DNA of 64,000 bases from Augochlora pura (lineage: Eukaryota > Arthropoda > Insecta > Hymenoptera > Halictidae). Position numbers and translations under genes: made by a program. The notes beneath the pieces are model-generated. The model saw only the letters and a list, made by a program, of their open reading frames with translations. It did no database searches and had not been told where the DNA came from. Where the stretch lies: positions 14,976,545 through 15,040,544 of the forward strand of contig NC_135775.1 of NCBI RefSeq assembly GCF_028453695.1, read 5' to 3'. This document shows, piece after piece, positions 1-11,699 of the stretch; position 1 is the stretch's first letter, and the number at the start of each line of letters is the position of its first letter.

Positions 1-2037
1 CTCGAAACGGACGATACGGGGATTCGACGTACACGACTCCTGCCAGGCCTTGTTGAAACCTCGGCGGTTCGAGGCGTTCTTCAAGGGCTGATACCCTATT
101 GGTTCTTGAATTAGATCGTCCACGTGGACCTTTCTTGGTGACGTTCGATGCTTCGATTTTGGTCTGACCGAGCTCTTGTAGGGTATGAAGATTTCAGGAC
201 CGCATGGTAGACCCTGAGAACGTCGTCTCTTCTGGGACCAGTGGAAGGGCTTCGGAGGCAGTGGATCACACGTTTTGCAGTTTGGCTCCGAGGAAGGCCG
301 TTCGCATCTACAAGTTGGAACTCTGTTGTACTCTTTGATAGTTTCAGGCGATTTGCGTTTCCATATTAGAGAGGAGAGTCCCTCCTTTATTGAAGACAAT
401 CTTTTAGTCGAGGCAGAAGCTTCCTCATTGGTAGGTTTGCAGACATGTTTGTTGCAACGGGAGCTGCACATTTGAGTTATTTTGTTTCGGAAAGATGATT
501 GACTCTGATTGTTACATGACGTTGATGCTCCTTGCTGCTTCGATGGTAATTGCGGAGTTGATGCTGGGGGTGTTTTTGTAACGTTGCATGTTGTGCATGT
601 TGGTTGCTGGTAACTGCATGACTGGACATTTGTTTGACTCTGTCCTTGACATTGTTGATCATGGGGAATTTGTTGCTGCTGTTGCTGTTGCTCCTGGTAT
701 GGCTGATTTTGATATTGGCACTGCTGCTGCTGTTGCTGTGATTGATGTTCATGATGGCTCTGCAGTTGCTCTTGATACGGTCGATATTGGTATTGCAACT
801 GCTGCTCCTCTTGCCGTGGTTCATGCCGATGGTAGTCTTGCTGTTGCTCTTGATATGGTCGATGTTGGTATTGTATCTGTTGTTGCCCTTGCTGTGAATA
901 TTGTTGGCATGGTTGCTGTTGTTGTTGCTGTTGACATTGCTGTTCTTGATGACACGGGCGTTGTTCTGGTTGTGAAAATTGTTGCTGTTGTTGTCGTTGT
1001 TGACACTGTTGCTGTTCTTGTCGTTGCTGGCACTGTTGTTGCTGTTCTTCTTGTTGTTGTTCGAACTGTCGCTGCTGGTATTGTCGTCTCCGTTGCGGTT
1101 GTCGCAGCATCTGTCTCTGTCGGCGTCCTTGTTGTTGCTGTTGATGGCGTTGATACGACAAATGTTCCTGCGGCTTCATTTGTTGACAACGTTCATCTTT
1201 CATTTGGTGCTGGCATTGGCGTTGCTGGTGATTATGTTGCTGATGTTCTCCCTGTTGTTGACACTCTCGTTGTGCCTCCTGCTGTCGACATTGCTGGCTT
1301 TGTCCCTGCTGGTCCCATGTTTCCGATGCTGTGCTGTACTCATGATGTGCCCATACACGTTGCGGAGGACTGCATCCCGCGCGTTCATAACAGTCTGACA
1401 ACTTCTCGCCTCGTGAACAATCTTTTTTGTCGCTACAATCTTCAGGTTGACATTGCTGCTCTTCCGCACGTTTCAGCGATTTATTTTCATATCTTTTAGG
1501 TGCTGCGGCTCTACTATAGTACCTCAGTATACCACCCGGACACAATGGAGATTTACTTCGAATCGACTGGAAATAGTCAGTATCCAAACTTCGCCAGTAA
1601 TTCGGATAATCAATTATCTTCAATTCCTGTTTATTTCCAGCTGTTGCGTCTCTGAAATACTTCAAACAGTGGGCTTTCAGAGAGTGTTCTGTATCGCTGA
1701 AGTTTCCTTCCTCTGATGTCAAAGGCGGTTTCTCTTCAGCGCGACACGTCGCATAATATCTATGCAGAAATATCCGATGATCGGATGCGCTTCGATCGAA
1801 AATGCACTTTGACAACCGTTTAGACGATCTATCTGCTCGAGTGTTACGGCAAACGACGTCCAAACAATCGCTTGGTATCTGTATCCTGCCAGGCTCCTGG
1901 CTCAGAAGCTTCGACTCTTGGAAATCGAAGTTCTGCTGCAGGAACTGAGCTGGAACATTCCTCTGCGAGGAACTCTTCCTGAATTGCAGGCTTGGCTTGT
2001 TACCCTTTTGTAGCGTCAGGCTCGCTTTCGAGGGCAC
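1..2037 (-). CDS. Glutamine-rich protein of unknown family (3' part, runs off left edge)
   Basis: I do not recognise this protein. One minus-strand frame is open without a stop from 2226 down to position 1 (742 codons), which random DNA would hardly allow. From N to C it contains a mixed-charge stretch (about 1980-1440) with the motif ILRYYSRAAAPKRYE near 1490-1535, a glutamine-rich core (about 1300-600) made of interleaved CAG and CAA codons with Glu, Arg, His and Cys, and a Ser/Lys/Cys-bearing tail (about 560-1) with CSSRCNKHVCKP near 440-475. There is no in-frame ATG between 2226 and the core, so an upstream exon must supply the start. A possible acceptor, gcgacag before GTGCCC, puts the exon edge at 2037; this edge is a guess. 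The mixed codons argue for an old conserved tract rather than a fresh trinucleotide expansion. The stop codon lies outside the window. Confidence is high that it codes and nil for function. Confidence 0.6.
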   Translation of the reverse strand, partial: MPSKASLTLQKGNKPSLQFRKSSSQRNVPAQFLQQNFDFQESKLLSQEPGRIQIPSDCLDVVCRNTRADRSSKRLSKCIFDRSASDHRIFLHRYYATCRAEEKPPLTSEEGNFSDTEHSLKAHCLKYFRDATAGNKQELKIIDYPNYWRSLDTDYFQSIRSKSPLCPGGILRYYSRAAAPKRYENKSLKRAEEQQCQPEDCSDKKDCSRGEKLSDCYERAGCSPPQRVWAHHEYSTASETWDQQGQSQQCRQQEAQRECQQQGEHQQHNHQQRQCQHQMKDERCQQMKPQEHLSYQRHQQQQQGRRQRQMLRQPQRRRQYQQRQFEQQQEEQQQQCQQRQEQQQCQQRQQQQQFSQPEQRPCHQEQQCQQQQQQQPCQQYSQQGQQQIQYQHRPYQEQQQDYHRHEPRQEEQQLQYQYRPYQEQLQSHHEHQSQQQQQQCQYQNQPYQEQQQQQQQIPHDQQCQGQSQTNVQSCSYQQPTCTTCNVTKTPPASTPQLPSKQQGASTSCNNQSQSSFRNKITQMCSSRCNKHVCKPTNEEASASTKRLSSIKEGLSSLIWKRKSPETIKEYNRVPTCRCERPSSEPNCKTCDPLPPKPFHWSQKRRRSQGLPCGPEIFIPYKSSVRPKSKHRTSPRKVHVDDLIQEPIGYQPLKNASNRRGFNKAWQESCTSNPRIVRFE

Positions 2038-2229
2038 CTGTCGCGAAGACACTTGTATTATTGACGCGTGAAGTAAACGTCTTTCGAGGGGCCCGCCATT
2101 GACGCGCAATTCACGCGAGTCGAGCCGAATAATAATTAGTGGAGTGTTCGAGCCGGTCGGGAAAACTGTTCGAGAGACTACGCGACACGTATAAACAGCG
2201 CTCGCGAAAACAATGCGCGTCGCAGTTCA

Positions 2230-5200
2230 TCTAAGCTGTCTGTAAGCTCGACGATCTCGTTATTAGACCGTGTGCAGGCCGCGCAAGTTTCTATGTTTTC
2301 AGACAACGCACCGAGACGACAACGGTTCAAGAATTATTAATTTCGTCGGAACGCTTCATAAAGTCTCATTATCGAGTTATTTATCCTGAAAAGTTTTCCC
2401 TCCGATATTAACAATCTTTCGTCAATTAATCAATGCTGTCATCGAATCTGGAGTATGCCGCTAATTAATATTTACTTTATGTTCGTCGACTGAGCTGTTC
2501 GAAGAATTAATTTAGTAAATATCGAGATTAAATAAATTCCACTTTGAAATCTTACGGCACGATTGTTCGAAAAATGTTTAATATGTTAATGAAAAGTATT
2601 GCTCAGCTGGTGCAACATTAAAGTAATATTATTAATGTAATGTATACCATATAACACATGGTGGCTTGCATAAGTAAAATCATTTACACATCATCTCAAA
2701 TTGTGGGAATGCAATAAACATTTTAGATACTATTTGAATGGTTAGAAAAAAGTTATTATCTTCCAAATATATTCTTTTGATATAAAAATACATCTAGATT
2801 TGTAAATCACTGGACCTTGAAGTAAACATTCAGTACGAAAATTGAACGAGAATGTGAAATTATATCTCCTTCAATAGTGATGCTACAAAAACTGTTTTAT
2901 ATGTAATTTAACTAATATCAATAGACAGATACGATGCAAAAAGTAGGTCTTTCCCAAAGTCATTTCTTCGTAGTTTTTAAGGTTATCAATATTGATTTGT
3001 ATAGAAGTGCACATCCTTTTTCTACATTATATGGTTGATATTAATATACATGAGAATTATAGAATTCTCATAAAGAAAATATTATTGCAACATAATGATT
3101 TTTCCAAACCATTAAAATAGCGCAGAAAATACTTTTTATACCCCTGTAACTTGAGAAAATATTTAAGTGGTCTTACTTGGGCGGACGATCCTATAAGTTC
3201 GCACGAGGCTCGAATTTTTATAAAAATCTCTGAAACTACTAACGAAGCAAGCGGAAAGTTGATAAATACATAAGGATGAGAGTCTAAGAGGATTTTTTTG
3301 TCGGACGAAGTACTAAAGAGCAAGAATGATGGTGAACAGCAGCAGGTAATTGGTATGTAATTAACAACGCATCAGGTCTCTCCGAGAAGGCTGAAGTGCC
3401 TTGTTAAAAAGATGTACAGTCCCGTGCTTGATTTCGTCCCGCTGTCGATTTATTGTTAAACAGAGCCGGCTTAATTGCAATGTTTCGTCGAGGGTCCCTA
3501 GAGTCTCGCGATAAGTCGGGGCCGTCGATCATGCGTTTCGATCACGATGCGACGGAGATAGCTTTACCTTTCGCAGTAGAAGAGCTAACATTGCCTGCAA
3601 CGATTCATCGAGTCTCGCAAGAACGAGGATCACTCGTTCTTTCCTTCTTCCCTTTCAATACGATCCGCTTTTCAGTTCCACTCCCAGTTCTCGCAGCACG
3701 TGTATTAATTTGGAAACAGAAAATGCGGCGAATTCGTGATTCCTGAGGTTAATTCGCCGGACTTTTTGGTAATCGTGTAATTGTCGTAATAATTTATAGA
3801 TTTGGTGTCAAAGTTGCGTAATTCGGTAAAATTATGAGTTATTGGTGTATTATTGACTTTCAGGTGGGAAGAATTTCTGCAAAAGGTGACTAGAATTTTG
3901 GATTTTTCTAGGTGAAGTGTGAACGTGGCCGGGTGAAGTTATTCGTAAACTTGAAGAGGTTAAAAAGAAATCGATTCGATTTTAATCACTCATTGATACA
4001 CATTCTTCTATATGTTTATTTGACAGATATATTAATATCTGTACTTTTGTCTGTGTCGAATAATCTTTTTGAAACTGGATTACTCACAGATTTGATATTT
4101 GAAACAGTTAATAATTTATATTTTCTACGAGTAATTGTAGAAGATTAGAGTTGGTAAAGCAATTTCATTAACATTATATTTTAGTTCAATACGTGAGAAA
4201 TGAAATAAGATTATAAAGAATATAATAATGCCACTGCTATTTTCTCGTTATTAGGTTTATATTCTACTACAATTATAATGCTTTAGCAGAGATTCCATTG
4301 TCAATAATTCGATGAAATATACAAAATCCGACATCTGGTTATGATCAGATATTTTTTATAAATTCAATTCCACAATATCTGAAATTTGAATCGCTGCTTA
4401 AGATTGATATGCATTTGACAAAATGCTCTCTCCTCGATTTTAAAAATATACATTGTAAAACATTTCATAGAATAGTTAATAAAACCTTTATTTGAAAATA
4501 TGACAGCAATAATTTAATTTCTTCCTTTATATTTCGAAAAAAAGAAAATTTAATACGGTTTTACTTTGCTAACAACGAGAGCAATCGCATTCATTTTATA
4601 ACCTGTTCTGTAATTTCTAATAAAATATTGTATAGAATATAGCATAAAAATCTGCAAACAAAAAATTTTATCAAATCTAAAAAATTGTATGTACAAAAGT
4701 GAAAATACTTCGTTGCCTTCTTCTGCTACCTTATTTATTATTAATTAACACTCGAACCTGTTTGACAAAAATAGAACCTTGTATACTTAGGTTTATTTAT
4801 AACTTTTGATTCACCAATTTTATTTTTACATATTTTTTGAGCTAGTTTCCCTCTAGAAGTATTTTCTATAGACTTTAATGAACCATGTGAGAAAAATTGA
4901 ATTATTACAAATTAAACAATTTATCGAGACCGTAAATTTCGAAATTTTTGGGCCGTAAAATGGGAAATTGTGGTAAGAGTAAATCATGAAACGATCTGAA
5001 CATTCGCCATCTGATTTCCTGTGTTCGATTGAGGCCTGACAGCTGATACTCGAATAGTTAACTCTTTCACAAGGGAAACATTTTAATCTTTATACAAAAT
5101 TGGTGAATGTTGAATTTAATTATTATATAATTTTATCTGAATATAGAGTATATGCTGTACGCAATTACATAAACAAGAACGTTTAGAAAAAAGAATTGTC

Positions 5201-5570
5201 AAATCAATTGGCGCCAATGATAAAATATTCACGAGCTGTACTCTGTTATTATTTCAGTTTATCGTGTCGTGTAACAATATATTACTGTGATTCACACACA
5301 TGTTTTATGTTATTCGATAAGTATAATTTTGTGCAATAATAAAGTGCATCTGAACAAATGGAAGCAAATGCCTGATAATGGCATTATGTTACAATAAGTA
5401 AAAGACATTGCGTATTAAGCTCAACTATAATTTGCGTTATCTTTATAGTCTATTAGGAAAAATATGTCGTATAAATTTGTTATGTATTTTTCTTATGATT
5501 TTTATTTATTTTACCTCTAAACAGATTAAAATAATTACATACAACAGTTACATACTAATTTTTACTGTTC
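2230..5570. other. AT-rich intergenic DNA
   Basis: No gene seen. A GC-richer patch at 3430-3760 has a short plus-strand frame of 97 codons without any recognisable domain, splice context or neighbour support. The rest is AT-rich with frequent stops in all frames. Confidence 0.5.
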
Positions 5571-6046
5571 GCAGCCTTATGATCCTGCAAGGGTTAAAAA
5601 CCGGCGGAACTCGCGGCGTCGGAGGACATTTCGGAATCGAATCCCAGATTGCTTTAGTTCTGCGAGGCGAGGTCGTCTTCGATATGTTGTCCCGGCATAC
5701 GCAGACACTGATCGATCCGATTCATCACCGGTTCGGCTTACACGGCTGCAGAACTCTCTCCCGCGGTATTCCCCGATAAATTCTGCTTTGCGAGTCGGCG
5801 GCGGCGACGACGACGCGAGCGTACGGCCTCCGTAATTGCGAGGCGTTTACACGATGCTCTCGCATAAATTGGAATCTTTGCTCGTAACGAGATCCCTGAT
5901 GTTTATCCTGGTTTATCATACAATGAATTTCTTAGGACAGCTACAGCCGGAACCGAGCAAATTGACGAACAATGGGATCTCGATCCCCGAACGACCGGCA
6001 ATCGGATTCATTGCAAACCGGCCTGGTTACATTGGACACGACATCG
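5571..6046. other. GC-rich intergenic island
   Basis: A sharp rise in GC and CpG relative to the AT-rich surroundings, with short open frames on both strands and no recognisable protein. It could be a regulatory element or an unrecognised exon; the sequence does not decide. Confidence 0.3.
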
Positions 6047-6286
6047 TTTGAAATATTATTTCGAACAACGCATTATCTTATTTCACAATAATTTCCATGT
6101 CTGTGATCGCCTCTAAAATACCAGTATTTGGAATGTTATTTCAGGCAACATGTTATCTTATTTCATAGTTATTACCATGTACGTGGTTACTTTTGGAATT
6201 GCATTGCTTGAAATATTATTTATGCTAACGTATTATCTTATTTCATAATTATTTGAGGTAATTGTGTGAGATAATCCTAGAATTTT
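6047..6286. repeat. 80-bp tandem repeat, three diverged copies
   Basis: The block TTTGAAATATTATTTC (and variants) followed by ATTATCTTATTTCA recurs at 6047, 6127 and 6207, exactly 80 bp apart each time. The copies differ by substitutions, so the array is not recent. The last copy fades after about 6270. Confidence 0.7.
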
Positions 6287-7371
6287 TCTCGAAAATCATA
6301 TGGTGATCTAACGGTCAGCACTGAGTCTGGCTTATACTGATATTCTCATTAATCTTTTTGTAAAATAAATTGTTCGATTTTATCGTGTTAACACTATACC
6401 ATTCAAGGGAACTGAAATGATTTTAGAGAAAGGTTTTTTATAATTAGACACACCTATAGCAGTCTAAAATAAGTTTGAACAATTGCAGAACTATTTTACA
6501 ATCTCATCTATTAAATAATGTTTCTATTCTTACTTGCGATATACAAATAAAAACGTTCCATTGCGAACAAATTTCAATCAAGGCAAAAGCAAATTTACGT
6601 GTCTTTCAAAATGATTTGCAGTCCACCAAACGAGTAAAGCATATTGTAATTTCTTTCTGAAAAAAATTAATAAATGAGCGCGATGAATTTACAGTGTGGA
6701 GCAAAAGTGAACACACATATGATATTTTAACAAAGATAAGTGTCTAATGTTTTCTCGTGAAATATTGAAGAAACAAAATATATTATATAATACACTATTA
6801 TTATTATATATATTATTATATTAATATATGAAATATTTTATAATAAATTATTAAGTACAATATTTATAAGAATTAGTACAGTAAGATAATAGTTTTGAAA
6901 ATGATATAGTGAGGCAAAGGTTCAGGTAAAATGTGGCGAGAACAAAGGTTGAGGATGAAGTAGCGTTTGAGGATGAGTTAAAGGTGAAATCATGGCTTAC
7001 GGAAGATTTTGTGATGTTCGATAACAAGATAATAGGATGACGTTGGTATATAGTATTAACAATAACAATTGATATAACAGCATTAACAGTAACAATAATG
7101 ATAATAATAATAATAAATCTAATAAGAACTAAAGTAGTGGAGTATGATGTAACACAACTTTTCGTATCATTAACCCAGATTTTAACTAGAACATAATATC
7201 ATCTTTCAAAGTTTCAGACAATGGTTACTTGGCAAAATATATTAATAATGCCTGTCACTGCTATAACAGTTCTAACACACTGCAAAACCGACTACACAAT
7301 AATAAATTGTATGGATCAAAATAATAACCATATCATAATTGTTGAAATTTTCTTTCTTTTATATTTGACAT
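6287..7371. other. AT-rich intergenic DNA
   Basis: Nothing supportable as a gene. It contains AT-rich low-complexity runs, including TATTA-type stretches around 6780-6860 and AATAATAAT around 7090-7115. Confidence 0.5.
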
Positions 7372-7690
7372 GCAACATTGAATAAAATATTATTTCTGTA
7401 AAAATCTCATATGTGTGTCTTGTTTCACTTTTAACCATATTAGTATTATTAGTATCTCACTAAAGCTAAAAAATTTACGTTCTACGAATACTGGCCGCGT
7501 GCTATATCCATTAAGGCGTCACTTTTACACGCAACATTGAATAAAATATTCTTTCTGTAAAAATCTGGCACGTGTGTTTAGTTTTGCCTCTAACCATATA
7601 TCATTGGTATCTTATTAAAACTATAATAAAAAATGTATGTTGTACGAAGATTGGCCATATACTATATCGATTAACGCGTCACTGGTAGAA
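7372..7690. repeat. 159-bp tandem duplication
   Basis: GCAACATTGAATAAAATATT occurs at 7372 and 7531. The following sequence (CTGTAAAAATCT, AACCATAT, TATCTCACTAAA/TATCTTATTAAA, CTATATC(C/G)ATTAA) runs in parallel to the shared GCGTCACT near 7520 and 7680. Two diverged copies with period 159 bp. Confidence 0.7.
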
Positions 7691-8370
7691 ACAGAGCAGT
7701 GTATTTCTGCCGTTAAAAGACTCGAATTGCCTCGGCGCCTGATCAAGCGATTGGAAATTCCGCAGCGAAGCACAAAGGAACGACGATTAAGATCCCCCGG
7801 CTTCCGTTTTGATTTGCTTTATTATAAGTTCGGCACGGATCCGGAGTAGCAACGCATTGATCGATTACAACGTCGATGGCGCCGTACCAAAACCGATTCA
7901 TTAGAGACAGTCTTGTGTTGGCTTATGCGATCTGGAAAGTCATGTACGGACGGTGATTGCTGAATTTGCAATTAACTGCATGAAGATGCGCCCGTCGCTA
8001 CCGCCCCCACCACCAAACTAAATCTGAAACTTCGAAAGGATGTCTGAAACTTCGTATCCTGCGTTTGCGTGGGGAAGGCTGCAAACTGTTTTCCGGAGAT
8101 ATGAATCGCGAGACACGATGATCGACGACGTGTCGTTATCGATGCGCGGGATTTATGACGTCGAGGGCTCCACGTATTGCGAGAATTTCGGCTGCAATGC
8201 GAAACTCGGGGCACCTGGTCGCCGTAATTGCTGGATCGTAGATTTTTTCGAATTTCGACGGCCTCTTAGCACTTTCGCGACCGCGCCGAGAACATCGAAA
8301 GAAACTGCAAAGCGATCTTATGTGGCATCGACTACTTTCTCGACATTTGTTACTCTTGCGAATTTCTGAT
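7691..8370. other. GC-rich intergenic island
   Basis: GC-rich stretch with a 109-codon plus-strand frame (8040-8369) and a 70-codon one ending at 7849. Neither shows a known domain, and overlapping frames are open too, as expected in GC-rich DNA. No gene is called. Confidence 0.3.
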
Positions 8371-9249
8371 TATATTAACACTTTGCACAAATTATAAGTT
8401 TTCTAATATTAAGCGTCATACAAAAATCATAAACAATAAAGAATAATATTAATAAGCATAATTTTTTACCACATCTTTGTATCTTATGTAAAAAGGAGCG
8501 GAGGTTATTATAATCAACAATTATCGTACAAAATTCATTCGTTACGTTATTCAATTTATTAGATTACACATATCCTAAAGACTTTTGAAACAATTTCATT
8601 ACGTATAAGAAATGTTTATCTTCATAATATTTAAAAACTCTTTTCTCGATACTCATTTTTGCCAATGAGATTTTTCTTGCATTGTCGAATTGCTGTCTAT
8701 TAATTCCAATATATATTCATCAAGTGAACTTTTACATACCAATTTATTTCGAAGCAATTTCCTCGAAGATATAAAGTACGGCCAATTAGTTATTCATTTT
8801 CTTTATTTTCTTCAAAAGCTCTGCGTTCGCGTGCAATTTTTTTTTTAAAGAATTAAAAGTTCGATAATTGAATGTTTTTCTGTACAGTTTATTTCTCAAT
8901 AGGAAAAGCCGATTTACTGACGCAGCTTCCTCTGAATTGGTAGTAGAAGTCAAAGGGATGAATAGACCGAAGTTTCGGGGATCGTGCACGATATTCAACC
9001 ATACTTAATTGCGATGCGATATCTCTGTTCAACGGTCTGGCCCCAGAATTCGTCACCGATAAGCGTATTTCACGTGCGCCGATCGATGTTGATTTCGCTA
9101 GAGCTAATTGATTACGAACAGCTTTCTCGCTTATGCGATTTGTGGCCCAGTACACCGACACTGATTAGTCGCTTCCTCGTTCTACTTCCGTGATTGCAAG
9201 AACCGCCGTCGTTGCCGTACCTTTCTCGATTCCTCGAATGCGTACCTTC
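8371..9249. other. Intergenic DNA with small GC-rich patch
   Basis: AT-rich to about 8900, then a GC-richer patch (8900-9240) with overlapping short frames on both strands and no identifiable product. Confidence 0.35.
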
Positions 9250-9435
9250 TTAACCCCTAGCACTATAACAATGAGTTAGACTCGTGACGCAAATTTCATG
9301 CGAGATCTACTAAATACGCGAATATTATTAATTTATTTTAAATCGAAATCAAATTTATTCTTCTGTGACCAAAGTCTGAAAACGAACGCACATAAAGACA
9401 ATAAAAGAATCAAGAATCATAGTGCAGGGGGTTAA
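9250..9435. mobile_element. MITE-like element with TTAA ends
   Basis: TTAACCCCTAGCACTATAA at the left is matched, reverse-complemented, by TAGTGCAGGGGGTTAA at the right. Both ends carry TTAA, the target site of piggyBac-type transposons, and the inverted ends start with CCC. At 186 bp it has no coding capacity, so it would be a non-autonomous element. Assignment to piggyBac is inferred from the TTAA/CCC ends. Confidence 0.6.
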
Positions 9436-9504
9436 TATTCAATGGTATGCATAACTACAAACTCGAAGTAACTTTTACGTTGTAACTAATATCTAGACAA
9501 AAAC

Positions 9505-9754
9505 TTAACCCTTTGCACTCGAAGCCTATTCAACCGTAATTCTGAAATAAAATTTCTGGTTCACAGTATTTTCAGTATTCATTTTCATTATGCACTCTTA
9601 TGTACATTCTGTACATACATTGGTATATACTCATACCAAAAGTTTCACTATGTAACAATTTTTTAAATGTAAACTCTGTGAAATTATCTTGGGACGTGAT
9701 AGAACAGTTTTAGTGGTGTCTCAGAGTCACCACCACTCGAGTCCAAAGGATTAA
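9505..9754. mobile_element. MITE-like element with TTAA ends, copy 1 of a family
   Basis: TTAACCCTTTGCACTCGA on the left faces ACTCGAGTCCAAAGGATTAA on the right, about 250 bp between outer TTAA sites. Its left half, including the AAATTTCTGGTTCA segment, is found again reverse-complemented at about 50990-51116, so it is a dispersed family and not a chance hairpin. Confidence 0.6.
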
Positions 9755-11000
9755 AAAAATGTCATATTTGTATATTTCTATTTTTTATTATTTCTAGTAT
9801 AGAAATATAGAAATATATGTTGTTATATTTTTTCTGAATATAAACGTTCTTTCGGCTAAAAGAGTTTATTCACAGCTCTGTGAACAATTATAAACTCAAA
9901 GTAACTTCTTTATTTTTATTAATATTTGAACAAAAACCAAAAAATTGTATTCGTATATTTCAATTTTCCATTGTAGAAATATATAAATATAATATTTTCT
10001 TATGTTTTAATTTAAATATTATTAAAAATGTAACAGTTACTTTTACGCTGAAAATGTAAAAGCTGCAGCATTTACTTGCAACAAAGAAATTCAAAGCCAC
10101 TGATACATTTAAACCTGCCAGGAAATGAACCTTTACGAAATTTCTGTCTGTGTTATAATATACCTTTGACCGATTATGTACTCATTGATTTCTGATTAAT
10201 GGCAAAAGTTGAATCTGTACTGTATGAACATGATTAACCTTTTGCGATTGTATTAAGTTTATACATACCATAGGTTTCGTGTTGGATGGAATTAATTTTC
10301 GTTGGACATACAGTAATACAGAAAGTACAAGATTAGGAAGGGAAAACAAAATTTGTTAATGCTTTTCTAAAATTTAGTTAAATGTATTATAAAATATATA
10401 AATAAAAAAAAAAAAGAAATAAAAAAATAGCTTTCATGACTGAGAGTATGTATATAGCAAAAGTTTAACATTTTACTTAGGCGAAACCTAGATCTAGATA
10501 GTTCATATTTTATTTGGATGAAAAAATAATTCGACTATCATTTCAAGCAACTGTTTTACATTAGAATAAGTCCTTAGAGATATTCTTTTCTTCAAATTAA
10601 AATTGTCTGCAATTGACTGCAGGAGCTATTTATTTTTCCTCCTTGTTGTGTTATATCGTTCGCCTCGATTGGCGACTCGGATTTACGATCGTTTAACGAA
10701 TGAAGGTTGTAAGTCTAACTTCGGAGAATCCGCTTATTTACACTTTGCACAGAAGTGGTCTTAGCTAAAAAAGGACTTGGCTGCAGATGTAGCTAATCTC
10801 GATATAATAACATCGCGATTTATAATAGATAAATGATTCCTTGAACTTGCTACCTCGGTGCAAGAACGATTCTAAACTTACTGCACTTGATGCAAAAACG
10901 ATTCTGATATTTTGTCGTCGCACTAGCTTTTACGAAAGCTCGGTCGCAGGATAAATTTGGTAGAAGTGGACTAAGTCTAAAGTAGGGATAGGAGGGAACT
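9755..11000. other. AT-rich intergenic DNA
   Basis: No gene or clear repeat found. A poly-A run lies at about 10404-10425. Confidence 0.5.
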
Positions 11001-11350
11001 CTGTGGTAGGGGGTGGTTTAGCAACGTTTGACAGGGATTTCCTCCAGGTCTGATTGTACCGTAAAAATAGTCGGTTGCGGAACGGTCGCGAGCCTGTTTT
11101 GGGCCTTCAAGCCTCTGTCCGCGGAGCCCTTTGGAAATCCCCGAGGTTTATGATGCCAGCGTTGGGCATCGTAGATGGCAAAAAAGTGGAAAATCAAGAG
11201 ATGGTAAACCAACTTAAAATTACTTGATGATTCGGTTCCTCAAAAATAGCCTTTTACCATTACTAGCATCATAAACTGTAAATTGATCTTCCTTGTTTAA
11301 AGATCGTCCTTGGGGCCCTATGCCCAGGACGAAACACTCCTAATAAATTT
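11001..11350. other. GC-rich intergenic patch
   Basis: Contains a 64-codon minus-strand frame (11018-11212) of unknown nature and the string GGGGCCCTATGCCCAGGAC near 11310. A decayed transposon is possible but unproven. Confidence 0.25.
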
Positions 11351-11699
11351 AAAGAGTTTATACCTGTTGTTACACAACAATTTTAAATGACTCTTTTATC
11401 TTACAATATACACTTAAAAATACTTTTCCAGATAATAATAGAAAAAATTGTTAAATCATATTACTGGGGTGACTTGTTGGTCGATGATAATTATAATTTG
11501 GTTTATTTACGAGGATAATGAACTGTATATTTATCGAAAAAAAACACTTTGATTCTGTTTATCTTCGAACAAGACTATCTTTGAATAAGATACATCACAA
11601 TTTTTTATTCTCTCAATTTGTTTAAATCGGAGAAAATATTAATTTTTTGCATGATTTCATTTTATTTACATATGAATAAAAGGATGCAATACGACTTAT

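Noticed and set aside
821..1189. Thr/Ala-rich minus-strand frame, plus the Leu-rich plus-strand frame at 979-1398
   Set aside because: Both are shifted or antisense reads of the same poly-Q tract and end where the tract ends.
588..1499. A 303-codon plus-strand frame rich in Val and Ala
   Set aside because: It is the antisense read of the CAG/CAA tract of the minus-strand Q-rich gene; the long open length is a by-product of the repeat.
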